Shown: positions 27,733 through 39,894, numbered from the stretch's first letter. The stretch is 51,309 bases of DNA from Candidatus Fermentithermobacillaceae bacterium (GCA_012837895.1 DUQH01000008.1:1-51309), one strand, 5' to 3'. Numbers and translations are program-made. Notes: generated from the letters alone by a model not told the origin.

Positions 27733-29592
27733 GTGTCCAGAAGGCGCTACGCTGAAGAGTTCCTAACTGAATTAAGGTCACGGGCCGACATAGTATCCCT
27801 GATTTCCGAGTACGTGAGGTTAAGAAGGGCAGGGAGGCGCTATGTGGGTTTATGCCCGTTTCACCAGGAGAAGACGCCGTCTTTCAGCGTCGACCCTGAA
27901 AAGCAGTTGTTCTACTGTTTCGGTTGCGGCCAGGGCGGGAACGTCTTCACGTTCCTTATGAAGATGGAGAGCATGAGCTTCCAGGACGCGGTTGAGACCT
28001 TGGCCAGGAAGGTAGGACTCCCACTTCCCAAGGCAAGCCTGGATCCTGAAGCGCAGAAGAGGAGGGCACAGGCGGCGGGCATCCGTAAAGCGCTTGAGTT
28101 CGCCAGGGACCGTTACCGGGAGATGCTCTTTTCGGCACACGGTGTACAAGCTCTCAAGTACCTGGAAGGCCGGGGATTGTCACGCGATATAATCGACATG
28201 TTCCAGCTTGGGTACGTACCGGCCCAATGGGATTTCATCACCCAGGGAGCCATCAAGGCAGGTATAGGCGTCAGGTATCTTGAACTGTCGGGGCTGGCTA
28301 TCCAAGGCAGGAGAGGGACTTACTACGATCGCTTCAGGAACAGGATAATGTTTCCCATCTGGGATACCCGGGGCGAACTGATTGGCTTTGCTGGCAGGGC
28401 GCTAGGCGACGAGGAGCCAAAGTATCTCAATTCACCGGATACACCTATATTCCACAAGGGTAGGGAACTGTACGCACTTCACCTGGCTAAGCCCGGCATC
28501 AGAAGCAAGGGAAGAGTCTGTGTAATGGAAGGATACATGGACGTTATCAGCATGTTCCAAAATGGCATAGACTACGTTGTTGCAGGCATGGGCACTGCCT
28601 TTTCAGTTGAACAAGCCCGTGCGCTCCTTTTGCTGTGCGAAGATGTGGTGCTGGCGTATGACCAGGATGAAGCAGGAAAGAAGGCAGTGAGGCGTTGCAT
28701 AGATGTGTTCCGGGAAGCAGGCGGGCGCAGCAGGGTGGTTACCTTCGAAGGCGCAAAAGATCCTGATGAATTTGTAGGCAAGTACGGGGGAGGCAGGTTC
28801 GGGCAACTGATTGAGAATGCACCTACGGACATTAGGTTCATATACGAGGAGGCGGCAAAGTCAGCGGATATTTCAACGGTTGAAGGTAAACTTCACGTTA
28901 AGGACATAATGATACCGGTGCTGGCGTCCTTGGACAGCGAGTTCGAGATCTCGGTGTACACATCAGAGCTGTCCAGGCAGCTTGACGTGCGAAAAGAATC
29001 TTTGGAGAAAGACGTGGAATCATACAGGCGGAGGTTGCGGGGGTCACGGGCAGGTGCTTCGGAGTATAAAAATCCAAAAAACAGCAATACTACAGGTTAT
29101 GACAACCAGTCACGTTCTATAAGGGAAGATTATGGTGTCCATGGCAGCGGTATTGCACTTGGACGACAGAGGGCTGAGGAAGGAATTATTAGGGCTCTTG
29201 TAGAAAAACCTGAACTAATAAGGATGGCAAGTGCTTATCTTGATGAGAGCGACTTCGCCGGCAATATGTGTCGTCTAGTATATACGAATTTGGCAAGCTC
29301 CCCCAAGTTGCCCGAAGACCATGAAGTTTCAGGCTGGATCGCAGAGATCTGCGCCAAATTCGGACCCGTAGACCGTCCTGAACGCGTACTAATGGATTGT
29401 GTGCGACGACTTAAGGAATTCCAACTGAGCGAATTGCGGGAAGAGATGAAACTGGTTCAAGAAGCGCAAGACGAGCAGAGATTGATGGCGATAATAAACG
29501 AATACCAGGAACTACTTAGACAAGTGAAGTCTACCAGGGGAGATAGTCTTGACAGTTTCCCCGATGATTTCCCCGGGAGGGAAGAGGGTTGA
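27733..29592 (+). CDS. dnaG: DNA primase
   Basis: Primase makes the RNA primers for replication. With the GTG start at 27733 the protein has 619 residues, the normal size; AAGGT precedes it, and the extra 37 residues of the longer frame are unlike the family. The CHC2 zinc finger is C41, H44, C62 and C65 ([19 protein letters not shown]). The TOPRIM domain shows MEGYMDV and [11 protein letters not shown] with KDPDEF, and a helicase-binding domain follows. The stop overlaps the rpoD start, the classic dnaG-sigA arrangement. Confidence 0.95.
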   Translation: MSRRRYAEEFLTELRSRADIVSLISEYVRLRRAGRRYVGLCPFHQEKTPSFSVDPEKQLFYCFGCGQGGNVFTFLMKMESMSFQDAVETLARKVGLPLPKASLDPEAQKRRAQAAGIRKALEFARDRYREMLFSAHGVQALKYLEGRGLSRDIIDMFQLGYVPAQWDFITQGAIKAGIGVRYLELSGLAIQGRRGTYYDRFRNRIMFPIWDTRGELIGFAGRALGDEEPKYLNSPDTPIFHKGRELYALHLAKPGIRSKGRVCVMEGYMDVISMFQNGIDYVVAGMGTAFSVEQARALLLLCEDVVLAYDQDEAGKKAVRRCIDVFREAGGRSRVVTFEGAKDPDEFVGKYGGGRFGQLIENAPTDIRFIYEEAAKSADISTVEGKLHVKDIMIPVLASLDSEFEISVYTSELSRQLDVRKESLEKDVESYRRRLRGSRAGASEYKNPKNSNTTGYDNQSRSIREDYGVHGSGIALGRQRAEEGIIRALVEKPELIRMASAYLDESDFAGNMCRLVYTNLASSPKLPEDHEVSGWIAEICAKFGPVDRPERVLMDCVRRLKEFQLSELREEMKLVQEAQDEQRLMAIINEYQELLRQVKSTRGDSLDSFPDDFPGREEG

Positions 29593-30809
29593 AGGATTTA
29601 CAAGCAGACACTGATGCAATCAAACAGCTGATTGCCCAAGGCCGGGAAAAAGGCTTCTTGACCTATAAGGAAATCGCGGACGCCCTGGAAGGTCTCGATA
29701 TAGGCGAAATTGAGGCTGAAGAGGTTTATCGTGGTTTTCACGATTTAGGTATAGAAGTGATCAGTGAGCGGCAATCGGCCAAAGGCGCTTATGCCCAAAG
29801 GCGGGATTCAGAAAGCACTGCTACAGCACCGGCCGGAACCGTTGGCGTTAAGCCTACCCCTCTTTCTGACGAAGATGCCGAAGAAGATGATGATATCACC
29901 GGGACCGGTGATTCTGATGAGGTTGAAGCTAAAGAAGAGGCTAAAGACACTGGAATCGACCTGTCTGTGCCTGAAGGGATTGCCTTGGACGATCCTGTCA
30001 GGATGTACCTGAAGGAGATAGGAAGGGTCCCGCTTCTCACTGCTGAAGAAGAGGTAGAGTTGGCCAAGCGCATGGAGATGGGCGACAAGGAAGCTAAGCA
30101 GCGTCTCATCGAGTCCAACCTGAGGCTTGTGGTGTCAATTGCCAAGCGGTACGTTGGACGGGGCATGCTGTTCCTCGACTTAATCCAGGAAGGCAACATG
30201 GGGCTCATAAAGGCAGTTGAGAAGTTCGACTACAGGAAAGGGTACAAACTCAGCACTTATGCCACCTGGTGGATCAGACAGGCCATCACCCGGTCCATTG
30301 CAGACCAGGCAAGGACCATCAGGATTCCTGTGCACATGGTGGAAACAATCAATAAGCTTGTGCGGACTTCCAGGCAGCTCCTGCAGGAACTGGGCAGGGA
30401 GCCCACTGCAGAGGAAATCGCCGGCGAGATGGGGCTTACCCCTGAAAGAGTAAGGGAGATCCAGAAAATCGCACAAGAGCCTGTTTCTTTGGAAACCCCC
30501 ATAGGCGAGGAAGAAGACAGCCACCTTGGTGACTTCATTGAGGACGTGGATGCCCTGGCTCCGGCAGAAGCTGCATCGTTTATGCTGCTCAAGGAGCAAA
30601 TTGAAGAAGTGCTCGACACCCTGAACGAACGGGAGCAGCGGGTACTCCGGCTCCGCTTCGGCCTGGATGACGGCAAAGCCAGGACTCTTGAGGAAGTTGG
30701 GCGTGAGTTCGGAGTGACCAGGGAGCGCATAAGGCAGATTGAGGCTAAGGCCTTGAGGAAACTCAGGCATCCGCAGAGGAGCAAGAAACTCAGGGATTAC
30801 CTCACATAA
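29589..30809 (+). CDS. rpoD: RNA polymerase primary sigma factor (SigA/RpoD)
   Basis: The housekeeping sigma factor that recognises TTGACA/TATAAT promoters. The 406 residues contain region 1.1, an acidic linker (about 80-130), region 1.2 ([16 protein letters not shown]), regions 2.1-2.4 ([37 protein letters not shown]), region 3 and region 4 ([20 protein letters not shown]). The TTG start at 29589 has GGGAGGG upstream and overlaps the dnaG stop by four bases. A terminator follows. Confidence 0.97.
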   Translation: MKDLQADTDAIKQLIAQGREKGFLTYKEIADALEGLDIGEIEAEEVYRGFHDLGIEVISERQSAKGAYAQRRDSESTATAPAGTVGVKPTPLSDEDAEEDDDITGTGDSDEVEAKEEAKDTGIDLSVPEGIALDDPVRMYLKEIGRVPLLTAEEEVELAKRMEMGDKEAKQRLIESNLRLVVSIAKRYVGRGMLFLDLIQEGNMGLIKAVEKFDYRKGYKLSTYATWWIRQAITRSIADQARTIRIPVHMVETINKLVRTSRQLLQELGREPTAEEIAGEMGLTPERVREIQKIAQEPVSLETPIGEEEDSHLGDFIEDVDALAPAEAASFMLLKEQIEEVLDTLNEREQRVLRLRFGLDDGKARTLEEVGREFGVTRERIRQIEAKALRKLRHPQRSKKLRDYLT

Positions 30810-30843
30810 TACCAGCCGGCAGGCAGAAAGGGTTTGTGTCTTG

Positions 30844-30873
30844 AGCCCGGGCTACCGGGCTTATTGATTTTTA
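30844..30873 (+). terminator. intrinsic terminator after rpoD
   Basis: AGCCCGG-GCTA-CCGGGCT followed by TATTGATTTTT: a 7-bp GC-rich stem and an interrupted T-run, 35 bases after the rpoD stop. It ends the long plus-strand block before the chromate transporter pair. Confidence 0.75.
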
Positions 30874-30930
30874 GTATATAATGACTATGTATGTCCCTTT
30901 ACGGATCGGCAAGTTTAGGAGGACTAGGAT

Positions 30931-31656
30931 ATGAACTCTGATAACGGTAACGGCGTAGCAGTCAAGTCGCTCCAGGGTAGCACCGGTGTTCAAAACAAGG
31001 ATGAAAGCAAGTATGAAAACCCTGTGTCCCGTGTTTCTTCTGCCCAGATGGCGCCTTCTGCCCGGACCGCAAGTCTGAACCACATTTTTCTGAGTTTCTT
31101 CAAGATCGGCGCGTTTACTTTTGGCGGGGGATGGGCAATGGTGCCTCTCATAAAGAAAGAACTTGTTGATAAGCGGAAGTGGTTGGAGGATGAGGAGTTC
31201 GTCGACATCCTTGCCATCGCCCAAAGCGGGCCTGGCCCAATAGCCATAAACACGTCAGTCTTATGCGGCTACAGGATGAGAGGGCTGCCAGGCGCCCTGG
31301 TAGCTACTTTAGGCTCTAGTCTGCCTTCTTTCATGACAATCCTGCTGATTGCCACCTTCTTTCTTAGAGTCAGGGACTCTAAGGCAGTTGACTCCATCTT
31401 CAGGGGTATGCGCCCTGCCATTTTTGGGCTGCTTGTTTCTGCTGTGTGGCAGGTAGGCAGAAAATCAGTGAGAAGCAGGCAAGATATCGTGCTTGCGTTG
31501 ATTGGGGCCGTACTGCTTGTGGGCTTCAAAGTAAATCCTATCCTGGCAATAGTGATTGCAGCAACAGGAGGGATAACCTGCGGTGCAGTGAGGCGCAGGA
31601 AGCTTGGCGGCCAGGCCTGGGAAGGGGTCAGGAAAGAGAAAGCTCCGGTGCGGTGA
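30931..31656 (+). CDS. chrA: chromate transporter family protein, N-terminal-type half
   Basis: A 241-residue membrane protein with one CHR domain (FLSFFKIGAFTFGGGWAMVPLI, then LAIAQSGPGPIAINTSVLCGYR), the short-chain form that works with a second half. CHR transporters export chromate, or other oxyanions, from the cytosol. About 50 hydrophilic residues precede the domain, more than usual. The ATG at 30931 follows AGGAGGACT. A TATAAT at 30877-30882 may be its minus 10 box. The partner half follows 21 bases later. Confidence 0.87.
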   Translation: MNSDNGNGVAVKSLQGSTGVQNKDESKYENPVSRVSSAQMAPSARTASLNHIFLSFFKIGAFTFGGGWAMVPLIKKELVDKRKWLEDEEFVDILAIAQSGPGPIAINTSVLCGYRMRGLPGALVATLGSSLPSFMTILLIATFFLRVRDSKAVDSIFRGMRPAIFGLLVSAVWQVGRKSVRSRQDIVLALIGAVLLVGFKVNPILAIVIAATGGITCGAVRRRKLGGQAWEGVRKEKAPVR

Positions 31657-31677
31657 ACCGGACGGAAGGAGCAAAGT

Positions 31678-32211
31678 TTGGGAATGTCAGTACTGTTCGA
31701 TCTTTTCTCATCATTTTTCAAAATAGGCGCTGTAGCTTTTGGAGGAGGGTACGCCATGATCCCTCTGATTTGCGGTGAGGTTGTGAATGTCAGGGGCTGG
31801 CTGGATATGGCCGAGTTCGTGGACGTCATCGCCATTTCCCAAGGCACCCCGGGCCCCATCGCCATCAACAGCGCCACCTATGTAGGCTTCAAAGTTGCCG
31901 GTGTACCAGGCTCGGCTGTAGCCACCCTTGGTGTGGTATTGCCGCCTTTTATCATAATGATGATCCTCGGCAGGCTGTTCTTGAAATACAAGGAAGTCCC
32001 TGTGGTCAAGGATATGCTGAGTGGGATCAGGCCTGTGGTGGTAGCGCTCATTTTGTGTGCTGCCCTGTCAGTTTTCTCTACATCTGTTACAGGCGTGGTT
32101 CCGGCCATCGTAGCGGCAGCCGCAATCGTGGCCATCCTTGCCTTTGATGTAGACCCTGTGCTGCTGCTTGTGATATCGGGAGCTGCAGGTTTGGTGATGT
32201 ACAGGTCATGA
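31678..32211 (+). CDS. chrA: chromate transporter family protein, second half
   Basis: A 177-residue CHR-domain protein with FSSFFKIGAVAFGGGYAMIPLI and ISQGTPGPIAINSATYVGFK, homologous to the gene before it and probably forming a heterodimer with it. The TTG at 31678 sits well behind GGAAGGAG; an ATG six bases later is the other choice. Tandem pairs of short CHR genes are common in Bacilli and Clostridia. The true anion is not shown by the sequence. Confidence 0.87.
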   Translation: MGMSVLFDLFSSFFKIGAVAFGGGYAMIPLICGEVVNVRGWLDMAEFVDVIAISQGTPGPIAINSATYVGFKVAGVPGSAVATLGVVLPPFIIMMILGRLFLKYKEVPVVKDMLSGIRPVVVALILCAALSVFSTSVTGVVPAIVAAAAIVAILAFDVDPVLLLVISGAAGLVMYRS

Positions 32212-32332
32212 TGCCCCTGCTTACCGGCAGTGTTTGCTTGACGTCTCGGTATGCAGAGTATAATCTGAAACGGTGATCACGTTGACATAACCCCGGTGGA
32301 TTGCAGGGTCACGGGAATCTTAGGAGGGCATC

Positions 32333-33097
32333 ATGCTAGTCGATTATCACGTACATACACTAGGCCACGGGGAATGCGGGAACTCATTGGAAGAGCTTAT
32401 CCCGTTTTTCCGTGAAGCATCACAGCAAGGATTGGCGCACTTAGGGATTGCCGATCACACACAACTAGCCCCGCGCCGGGTGGTATCCGCGTTACGCCAA
32501 GCCAACACATACTTCCCCGAAGTTGAGCTCAAGCTTGGCCTTGAACTCGACCTTTCAAGAGACACTGAAGAAGAACTCAAGCTTGCCTTGGACATGCCTG
32601 AGCTTGATTTTGTGATCGGGTCCGTCCACTACATCGGGGATTGGCTTTTCAACAATCCTGCGCTGCAAGAAGAGTTCAAGCGGCGGGATCTCAGTACCGT
32701 CTATGAACAGTACTATAACCGGCTGCTCTATGCTTGTGGGACAAGGCTGGTTGATGTAGTGGGCCATTTTGACCTGATAAAACTGTTTAACCCAGGAATT
32801 CCCCCAGAAGGCATCATGCACTACGCAGAGCCTGTACTCAAGGCAATCAAAGACGCGGACTTGTGCGTGGAGATCAACACAAGCGGGCTGTACCAACCTG
32901 TAGCTGAAATGTACCCGTCTGAAGAGATCTTGCGCAGGTGTTATGAATACCGGCTCCCCGTTACTTTCGGTTCAGATGCCCATACCCCGGAAGAGGTCGG
33001 CAGGGACATATCTCTTGCCCGGCAGCTTGCAAAGAAAGTGGGATACCGTCAGGTTGCCACCTTTGCAAAGCGCAGGCGGATAATGCTTTTCTTCTAG
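32333..33097 (+). CDS. PHP-domain histidinol-phosphatase-like protein
   Basis: A 254-residue PHP-superfamily phosphoesterase of the HisK type. Metal ligands are visible as DYHVHT at the start, IADHTQ, the GLELD segment, VIGSVHYI, VGHFDLI, VEINTSG and GSDAHTPEEVG. No other his genes lie here, so a role other than histidine synthesis is possible. The ATG at 32333 follows TAGGAGGGCATC. Upstream TTGACG and TATAAT (32238-32264) are only 15 bases apart, a weak promoter candidate. Confidence 0.85.
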   Translation: MLVDYHVHTLGHGECGNSLEELIPFFREASQQGLAHLGIADHTQLAPRRVVSALRQANTYFPEVELKLGLELDLSRDTEEELKLALDMPELDFVIGSVHYIGDWLFNNPALQEEFKRRDLSTVYEQYYNRLLYACGTRLVDVVGHFDLIKLFNPGIPPEGIMHYAEPVLKAIKDADLCVEINTSGLYQPVAEMYPSEEILRRCYEYRLPVTFGSDAHTPEEVGRDISLARQLAKKVGYRQVATFAKRRRIMLFF

Positions 33098-33302
33098 CTA
33101 GGCTGCAGTACGCCTGATTTGTCAGGCTGCGTGTAGTTTGGTTGTAGGTAGCCCAGGCCGCAAGTGGTAAGGCCGCCACCGGTATTTCAAGCATTGCCGG
33201 CATTGTGCTTTGCTGCTGAATGCAGCCTATTGACCGGGAGCCGGCGTAGTACAAGATTCAGGAGGTGCAGGGAATACTGTTTCGTAGTGCTGTAAAGTGA
33301 AA

Positions 33303-33308
33303 TATAAT
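33303..33308 (+). promoter_or_regulatory. minus 10 box of the gap operon (candidate)
   Basis: A consensus TATAAT 34 bases before the gap start codon. The minus 35 region at the right distance is poor (TTTCGT), so this is a partial promoter call. Confidence 0.45.
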
Positions 33309-33341
33309 AGTAACCAGATAATGCTAAGGAGGGCATTCCAA

Positions 33342-34349
33342 ATGGCCAGAATCGGTATTAACGGCTTTGGCAGTATTGGCCGCCGTTTTCTAAGGGCAGC
33401 CAAACGTGCTGCGGAAATTGACATAGTAGCGGTTAACGACCTCACTGACCCCGGTACCCTTGCACATCTTCTCAAGTATGACAGCAACTATGGAACCCTT
33501 GATGAAGATGTAAAGGCCGAGCAGGATGGATTTGTAATCGGCGGAAAGAAAATCAGGGTTTTTGCGGAAAGGGACCCTCGTAACATCCCCTGGAAAGACA
33601 TGGGCGTCGACGTCGTCCTGGAAGCTACAGGGCGGTTCCGTGACAAGGACAAAGCTATCGCCCACATTGAATCAGGCGGTGCCAAGAAGGTAGTTATTTC
33701 AGCTCCGGCCAAGGGCGAAGACATAACCATAGTGATGGGAGTCAACCACAAAGACTACGATCCTGCAAGTCACCACGTTATCTCCAATGCGTCGTGTACT
33801 ACCAACGGGCTTGCCCCTGTGGCGAAAGTGCTGGATGAGAATTTCGGCGTTGAAAGAGGGCTCATGACCACCATCCATGCCTATACAAACGACCAGGTAA
33901 TACTGGACTTACCCCATAAAGACCTGCGTAGGGCAAGAGCTGCAGCCCTCAACATCATCCCGACAACAACCGGGGCTGCCAGCGCAGTGTCCCTGGTGCT
34001 TCCACAGCTTAAGGGCAAGTTCAACGGCATGGCATTCAGGGTTCCTACCCCCACTGTCTCAGTAGTCGACCTCACATGCCAGGTATCTAAGGAATGCGAC
34101 GTAGAAAGCGTGAACAAGGCTTTTGAAACTGCAGCTGCAAACGAACTCAAGGGAATCCTAGGGGTATCCTATGAACCGCTGGTATCTTCAGACTACAAGG
34201 GAATGACTGAATCGGCAGTGGTAGACGGGATTTCCACCCAGGTTATAGGCGGCACCCTTGTCAAAGTGGTTGCCTGGTACGACAACGAGTGGGGTTATTG
34301 TGAACGCCTGGTAGACCTCATTTCCTACATTATCGCGAAAGGCGTGTGA
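33342..34349 (+). CDS. gap: glyceraldehyde-3-phosphate dehydrogenase, type I
   Basis: The NAD-dependent glycolytic enzyme, 335 residues. It has the Rossmann start [17 protein letters not shown], the active-site [17 protein letters not shown] with the catalytic Cys, and [15 protein letters not shown] at the end. The ATG at 33342 follows AAGGAGGGC; the longer frame from 33297 contains the promoter. It begins the run gap-pgk-tpiA-gpmI-eno. No cggR regulator gene is present in front of it. Confidence 0.97.
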   Translation: MARIGINGFGSIGRRFLRAAKRAAEIDIVAVNDLTDPGTLAHLLKYDSNYGTLDEDVKAEQDGFVIGGKKIRVFAERDPRNIPWKDMGVDVVLEATGRFRDKDKAIAHIESGGAKKVVISAPAKGEDITIVMGVNHKDYDPASHHVISNASCTTNGLAPVAKVLDENFGVERGLMTTIHAYTNDQVILDLPHKDLRRARAAALNIIPTTTGAASAVSLVLPQLKGKFNGMAFRVPTPTVSVVDLTCQVSKECDVESVNKAFETAAANELKGILGVSYEPLVSSDYKGMTESAVVDGISTQVIGGTLVKVVAWYDNEWGYCERLVDLISYIIAKGV

Positions 34350-34384
34350 CAAGGCCGTAAGGTTGTGTTAAGGAGGTAACTTCT

Positions 34385-35569
34385 GTGCCTAAGGCCACGA
34401 TTAGGGATGTAGATTTAGCAGACAAGCGTTGCTTTTGCCGGGTGGATTACAATGTTCCCATGAAAGGGACGGAAATCACAGACGATACGCGAATTAAGGC
34501 ATCTCTTCCTACTATCAAGTACCTGATGGATCAGGGCGCAAAGATAGTACTTGCAACCCACCTTGGACGGCCCAAGGGAAAAGTCGTGGACAGCTTGCGG
34601 CTGGATCCTGTTGCCCTGAGGTTGTCGCAGCTGCTGGATGCAGAAGTACGTAAGCTTGACGACTGCATAGGTGACGAAGTGGAACAGGCAGTTACGGGGA
34701 TGAAGCCGGGCGAGCTGGTGCTCCTAGAGAACGTCCGTTTCCACCTTGAAGAAGAAAAGAACCACAGGGAATTTGCCAGGAAGCTTGCGTCCCTTGGCGA
34801 CATATTTGTCAACGATGCTTTTGGCACAGCCCACAGGGCCCACGCCTCAACAGCCGGAGTAGCTGAGTTCATACCAGGGTATGCAGGATTCCTCATGGAA
34901 AAGGAGATAAATGCCCTGGGTACACTGTTGTTGTCCCCCGGGCGGCCTTTTGTGGCGGTGATAGGCGGAGCCAAAGTCTCAGATAAACTAGGCGTACTGG
35001 AAAGCCTTCTGGACAGGGTCGACAGCCTGATTATTGGCGGCGGCATGGCAAACACCTTCTTGCTGGCCCAGGGACATAATATGGGTAAGTCCCTGGTGGA
35101 GCCGGACAAGGTTGACGCCGCCCTGAGGATCATGGAGAAGGCCACGGATTCAGGCAAGAAGCTATTGCTTCCCTGTGACTTGGTTGTAGCTCACGCGCCT
35201 GAGCCTGGGGTCCCGGTGAAAGTGGTAGAGCCTGACGGCGTTCCAGGGGATATGATGGCCCTGGATATCGGCCCTGAAACCCGCAAGGTGTTTGCGGAGG
35301 AACTCGCCCAGGCTAGAGCGGTTTTCTGGAACGGGCCTATGGGTGTGTTTGAAGTGGAACCCTTCAGAGGAGGCACCCTTGAAATAGCTGCGTCTATCGC
35401 CCATGTGGACGGGTTTACCGTAGTAGGAGGCGGCGATTCGCTTGCAGCCGTGGAGATGTCAGGATATGCTGGGGAGATCAGCCACCTTTCCACCGGAGGT
35501 GGCGCATCCCTGGAATTCGTCGAAGGCAAGAGACTTCCAGGAATAGAGTGTCTTGTTGACCGGGCTTAA
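34385..35569 (+). CDS. pgk: phosphoglycerate kinase
   Basis: Makes ATP from 1,3-bisphosphoglycerate. The 394 residues show the substrate-binding CRVDYNVPM, THLGRPKG and NDAFGTAHRAHASTAG segments and the nucleotide-binding GGGDSLAAVE near the end. The GTG start at 34385 follows AAGGAGGTAAC, 35 bases after gap. Confidence 0.97.
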   Translation: MPKATIRDVDLADKRCFCRVDYNVPMKGTEITDDTRIKASLPTIKYLMDQGAKIVLATHLGRPKGKVVDSLRLDPVALRLSQLLDAEVRKLDDCIGDEVEQAVTGMKPGELVLLENVRFHLEEEKNHREFARKLASLGDIFVNDAFGTAHRAHASTAGVAEFIPGYAGFLMEKEINALGTLLLSPGRPFVAVIGGAKVSDKLGVLESLLDRVDSLIIGGGMANTFLLAQGHNMGKSLVEPDKVDAALRIMEKATDSGKKLLLPCDLVVAHAPEPGVPVKVVEPDGVPGDMMALDIGPETRKVFAEELAQARAVFWNGPMGVFEVEPFRGGTLEIAASIAHVDGFTVVGGGDSLAAVEMSGYAGEISHLSTGGGASLEFVEGKRLPGIECLVDRA

Positions 35570-35677
35570 GTCCCAGGTGGGAACTAGGATCCAGGTATGA
35601 AAAAGCCAGTGGAAGATTGGCCGGTGGGACAAGAGTAGGATTGAGTCACGTAGTGGAACAGCTGAGGAGAGTCAAAG

Positions 35678-36460
35678 ATGAGAAAACCTCTTATAGCAGC
35701 AAACTGGAAGATGAATAAGACTATCGGCGAAGCTCTCACTTTTGCCGGTGCCTTCGGGCAAATGCTGTTTGAACGGTTCGAAGGCGGCGACATGCCTGTA
35801 GATGTGCTGATATGCCCGCCTTTCTTAGGGATTCCTGCACTGTGTGCCGTGTTTGCCGGAAAAGATGTACATATAGGCGCCCAGGACATGTATTGGAAGG
35901 ACAAAGGAGCTTTTACCGGCGAGGTTTCCCCTTCAATGTTGAAGGATGCCGGATGCACCTTTGTAATAACCGGCCATTCTGAGCGGCGCCAGTTGTTTGG
36001 GGAGACTGATGAAGATGTATCCGAGAAGGCCAGGGCTGCCCTGGATCACGGGCTTAAGCCTGTGATATGCGTGGGAGAGACCCTGGAAGAGAGGGAGCAG
36101 GGCAAGACGAACCAGGTGGTTTCGGATATGATAAGAGCAGCTTTCTCCAAAATCAAGGCTGAGGAAGTCCCCTCAGTGGTGGTAGCTTACGAACCGGTGT
36201 GGGCTATAGGCACAGGCAAAGAAGCTCATCCTGCAGATGCAGCTGAGGTAATAGGGAGTATCCGCGAGACAGTTGACGCCTTGTTCGGCGAAGGGGTCTC
36301 TGATGAACTCAGGGTACTCTATGGCGGAAGCGTGAAACCAGGTAACATCCGGGCGTTCATGCTTGAGGAGCAGATCGACGGTGCCCTGGTTGGCGGTGCA
36401 AGCCTTGATCCAAACGATTTCTTCAAACTTGTTGAAGCGGCGCACAAAGCCAGGAGCTAG
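35678..36460 (+). CDS. tpiA: triose-phosphate isomerase
   Basis: Interconverts dihydroxyacetone phosphate and glyceraldehyde 3-phosphate. The 260-residue barrel has AANWKMNKT at the start, the catalytic His in ITGHSERR, the catalytic Glu in VAYEPVWAIGTGK and the loop LYGGSVKPGN. The ATG at 35678 follows GAGGAGAGTC. Confidence 0.97.
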   Translation: MRKPLIAANWKMNKTIGEALTFAGAFGQMLFERFEGGDMPVDVLICPPFLGIPALCAVFAGKDVHIGAQDMYWKDKGAFTGEVSPSMLKDAGCTFVITGHSERRQLFGETDEDVSEKARAALDHGLKPVICVGETLEEREQGKTNQVVSDMIRAAFSKIKAEEVPSVVVAYEPVWAIGTGKEAHPADAAEVIGSIRETVDALFGEGVSDELRVLYGGSVKPGNIRAFMLEEQIDGALVGGASLDPNDFFKLVEAAHKARS

Positions 36461-36502
36461 CGAATATCAGAACCTGGGATGAGTTTGCAGGATAGCTGAG
36501 GT

Positions 36503-36534
36503 ATTCGGGGGTGCGGTAACGGCACCCCCCGAAT
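36503..36534 (+). terminator. strong stem-loop between tpiA and gpmI
   Basis: ATTCGGGGGTGC pairs with GCACCCCCCGAAT around a seven-base loop, a 12-bp stem with one bulge. Only TTTGAT follows, so termination may be partial. It would lower expression of gpmI and eno relative to gap, pgk and tpiA. Confidence 0.6.
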
Positions 36535-36598
36535 TTGATGGTGCCGGCGATTACGGTGCCTGTACCACGGTAGGTGTACAGCGCCTGTTAACGGGGGA

Positions 36599-38155
36599 AT
36601 GAAAGTGGCAAGGCCTAGACCTGTAGTCCTGGTTATACTCGACGGCTGGGGGCTTTCGGATTGCACAACCCAGACCGCAGTATCCCAGGCAAACACAGAG
36701 AACATGACTAAGCTGATGCAGCAGTACCCTAGCACCTGCCTGGAAGCTGCAGGAGAAGCTGTGGGTCTCATGCCCGGCCAGATGGGGGACTCAAATGTAG
36801 GGCATCTTAACATAGGCGCAGGCAGGATTGTCTACCAGGACCTTGTCAGGATTTCAAATGACATCAAGCGGGGTGCGTTTTTCGAGAACCCTGTGCTCTT
36901 GGATGCAATTGAGAATGTGAAGCGTAATAGCAGTGCTCTGCATCTCATGGGTCTGGTGTCAGACGGAGGGGTCCACAGCCACCAGGAACACCTGTATGCG
37001 CTCTTAACAATGGCAAAAACCCACGGCCTGGATAAAGTGTTTGTCCACGCTTTCCTTGACGGGCGGGACGTACCCCCTCAATCTGCTTCCATATACCTTG
37101 AGTCCTTGGAGGAGAAAATCGCCGGACTTGGGACAGGGAGGATAGCCTCAATCACAGGCCGTTACTATGCCATGGACAGGGATAAGCGGTGGGACAGGAC
37201 GCAAGCTGCCTACGACATGCTTACCCTGGGCAAAGCGCGGTCCGCCCGGGATTGGCGTGATGCGCTGGACACGGCCTACGCCGAAGGGGAGACAGATGAG
37301 TTTGTACTCCCCACAGTCTTAGGTTACGAGGCATCTGTAGTGCAAACCGGCGATTCGCTTGTGTTTTTCAACTTCAGGGCGGACAGGGCCAGGCAGATAA
37401 GCCACGCTTTTTGTGACAGGGAGTTCACTGCGTTTCCGAGGACCAAGCATCCTGAAGTTTTCTTTGCGGGGATGCTCAGGTACGAAGAAGAACTGGAGGG
37501 GCATTTCGCATACCCGCCTCTAATCCTAAAAAACACCCTGGGCGAAGTAATCTCAAGTGCGGGCCTCACGCAACTTAGGATCGCAGAGACAGAGAAGTAT
37601 GCCCACGTGACGTTCTTTTTCAGCGGCAAGAGGGAAGACCCTTTTCCAGGTGAAGACAGGTGCCTGATCCCTTCGCCTAAGGTTGCTACATATGATCAGA
37701 AACCTGAGATGAGCGCTCCCGAAGTAACTGATGAGGTTATCAAGAGGATACAGGGCGGCAAGTACGATTTTGTGGTTCTCAACTACGCCAACCCTGATAT
37801 GGTTGGGCATACAGGCTGTTTCCACGCAGCCAAGAGGGCGGTTGAGGTAGTGGACAGCTGCCTTGGGCGACTGATTCCAGCGGTCTTGGCCGGGGGTGGC
37901 GCAGCTCTCATCATTGCAGACCACGGCAATGTAGAGGAGTTGGTTGAGTTCCAGGAGGGAGAAGAGGGGGGCCATACCTATCATACTTCCAACAACGTCC
38001 CGTGCATACTGGTGACGAAAGATAACCAGGTCAGCGGGCGGGTTGTGAAGGGGCTCAGGAAAGGAATTCTCGCCGATGTTGCCCCTACAATATTGGAGAT
38101 AATGGAATTGGACAAACCGGCTGAGATGGACAGGGACAGCCTCATATTGTATTGA
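36599..38155 (+). CDS. gpmI: 2,3-bisphosphoglycerate-independent phosphoglycerate mutase
   Basis: The manganese-dependent mutase of the alkaline phosphatase superfamily, about 518 residues. It shows LVILDGWGLS with a metal Asp, the phosphoserine loop GQMGDSNVGHLNIGAGRIV, and the later metal cluster in NYANPDMVGHTG and IADHGNVEEL. The GGGGGA site is too close to the ATG at 36599 and better placed for the GTG at 36605, which may be the real start. Confidence 0.96.
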   Translation: MKVARPRPVVLVILDGWGLSDCTTQTAVSQANTENMTKLMQQYPSTCLEAAGEAVGLMPGQMGDSNVGHLNIGAGRIVYQDLVRISNDIKRGAFFENPVLLDAIENVKRNSSALHLMGLVSDGGVHSHQEHLYALLTMAKTHGLDKVFVHAFLDGRDVPPQSASIYLESLEEKIAGLGTGRIASITGRYYAMDRDKRWDRTQAAYDMLTLGKARSARDWRDALDTAYAEGETDEFVLPTVLGYEASVVQTGDSLVFFNFRADRARQISHAFCDREFTAFPRTKHPEVFFAGMLRYEEELEGHFAYPPLILKNTLGEVISSAGLTQLRIAETEKYAHVTFFFSGKREDPFPGEDRCLIPSPKVATYDQKPEMSAPEVTDEVIKRIQGGKYDFVVLNYANPDMVGHTGCFHAAKRAVEVVDSCLGRLIPAVLAGGGAALIIADHGNVEELVEFQEGEEGGHTYHTSNNVPCILVTKDNQVSGRVVKGLRKGILADVAPTILEIMELDKPAEMDRDSLILY

Positions 38156-38188
38156 AATCCTGGTCTTGTTATCAATTGAATGAGGTGA

Positions 38189-39457
<1,269 letters not shown>

Positions 39458-39538
39458 CAGGCGATTATGGACTTGCTTCTCAGTCTGATGTTACAATCGG
39501 GTTTGGCGGCAGGTGTTCTTGGGAGAGAGGTGAGTTGA

Positions 39539-39766
39539 GTGGAGACCGTCGTTAGGGTTTTTCACTGGATCGTAACCATAGGTTTGATTGCAGTTGTGGT
39601 GCTCCAGCCAGGCAGGAGTGCAGGCCTGAGTTTCATGGGAGGCGGCCTTGAGGGCATGTCAAGCCGGAAAAAGAAAGGGCTTGAATCACTGTTCTCCAAG
39701 CTGACTGTGTATTTCGCAATAGCTTTCATGGTTACCTCGCTGGCGCTTGCATTCCTGAGGCGTTGA
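39539..39766 (+). CDS. secG: preprotein translocase subunit SecG
   Basis: A 75-residue protein with two membrane helices (VFHWIVTIGLIAVVVL and VYFAIAFMVTSLALAFL) and the cytosolic loop with GLSFMGGG and the basic SSRKKKG segment, the SecG form. It stabilises SecYEG. Position behind eno is common in Firmicutes. The GTG at 39539 follows AGAGGTGAG. Confidence 0.9.
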   Translation: METVVRVFHWIVTIGLIAVVVLQPGRSAGLSFMGGGLEGMSSRKKKGLESLFSKLTVYFAIAFMVTSLALAFLRR

Positions 39767-39894
39767 GACTGCCGGCCGGCAGCTATGATGCCTGCAGGCG
39801 TCTAGACACTGGGTGGAAACCAGACTCCTCAGCAGGCCGTTGTACCGGCCGCTAGCCGGCGGGGCAAATGGTATTTGAAAGGAGTATATGGGTC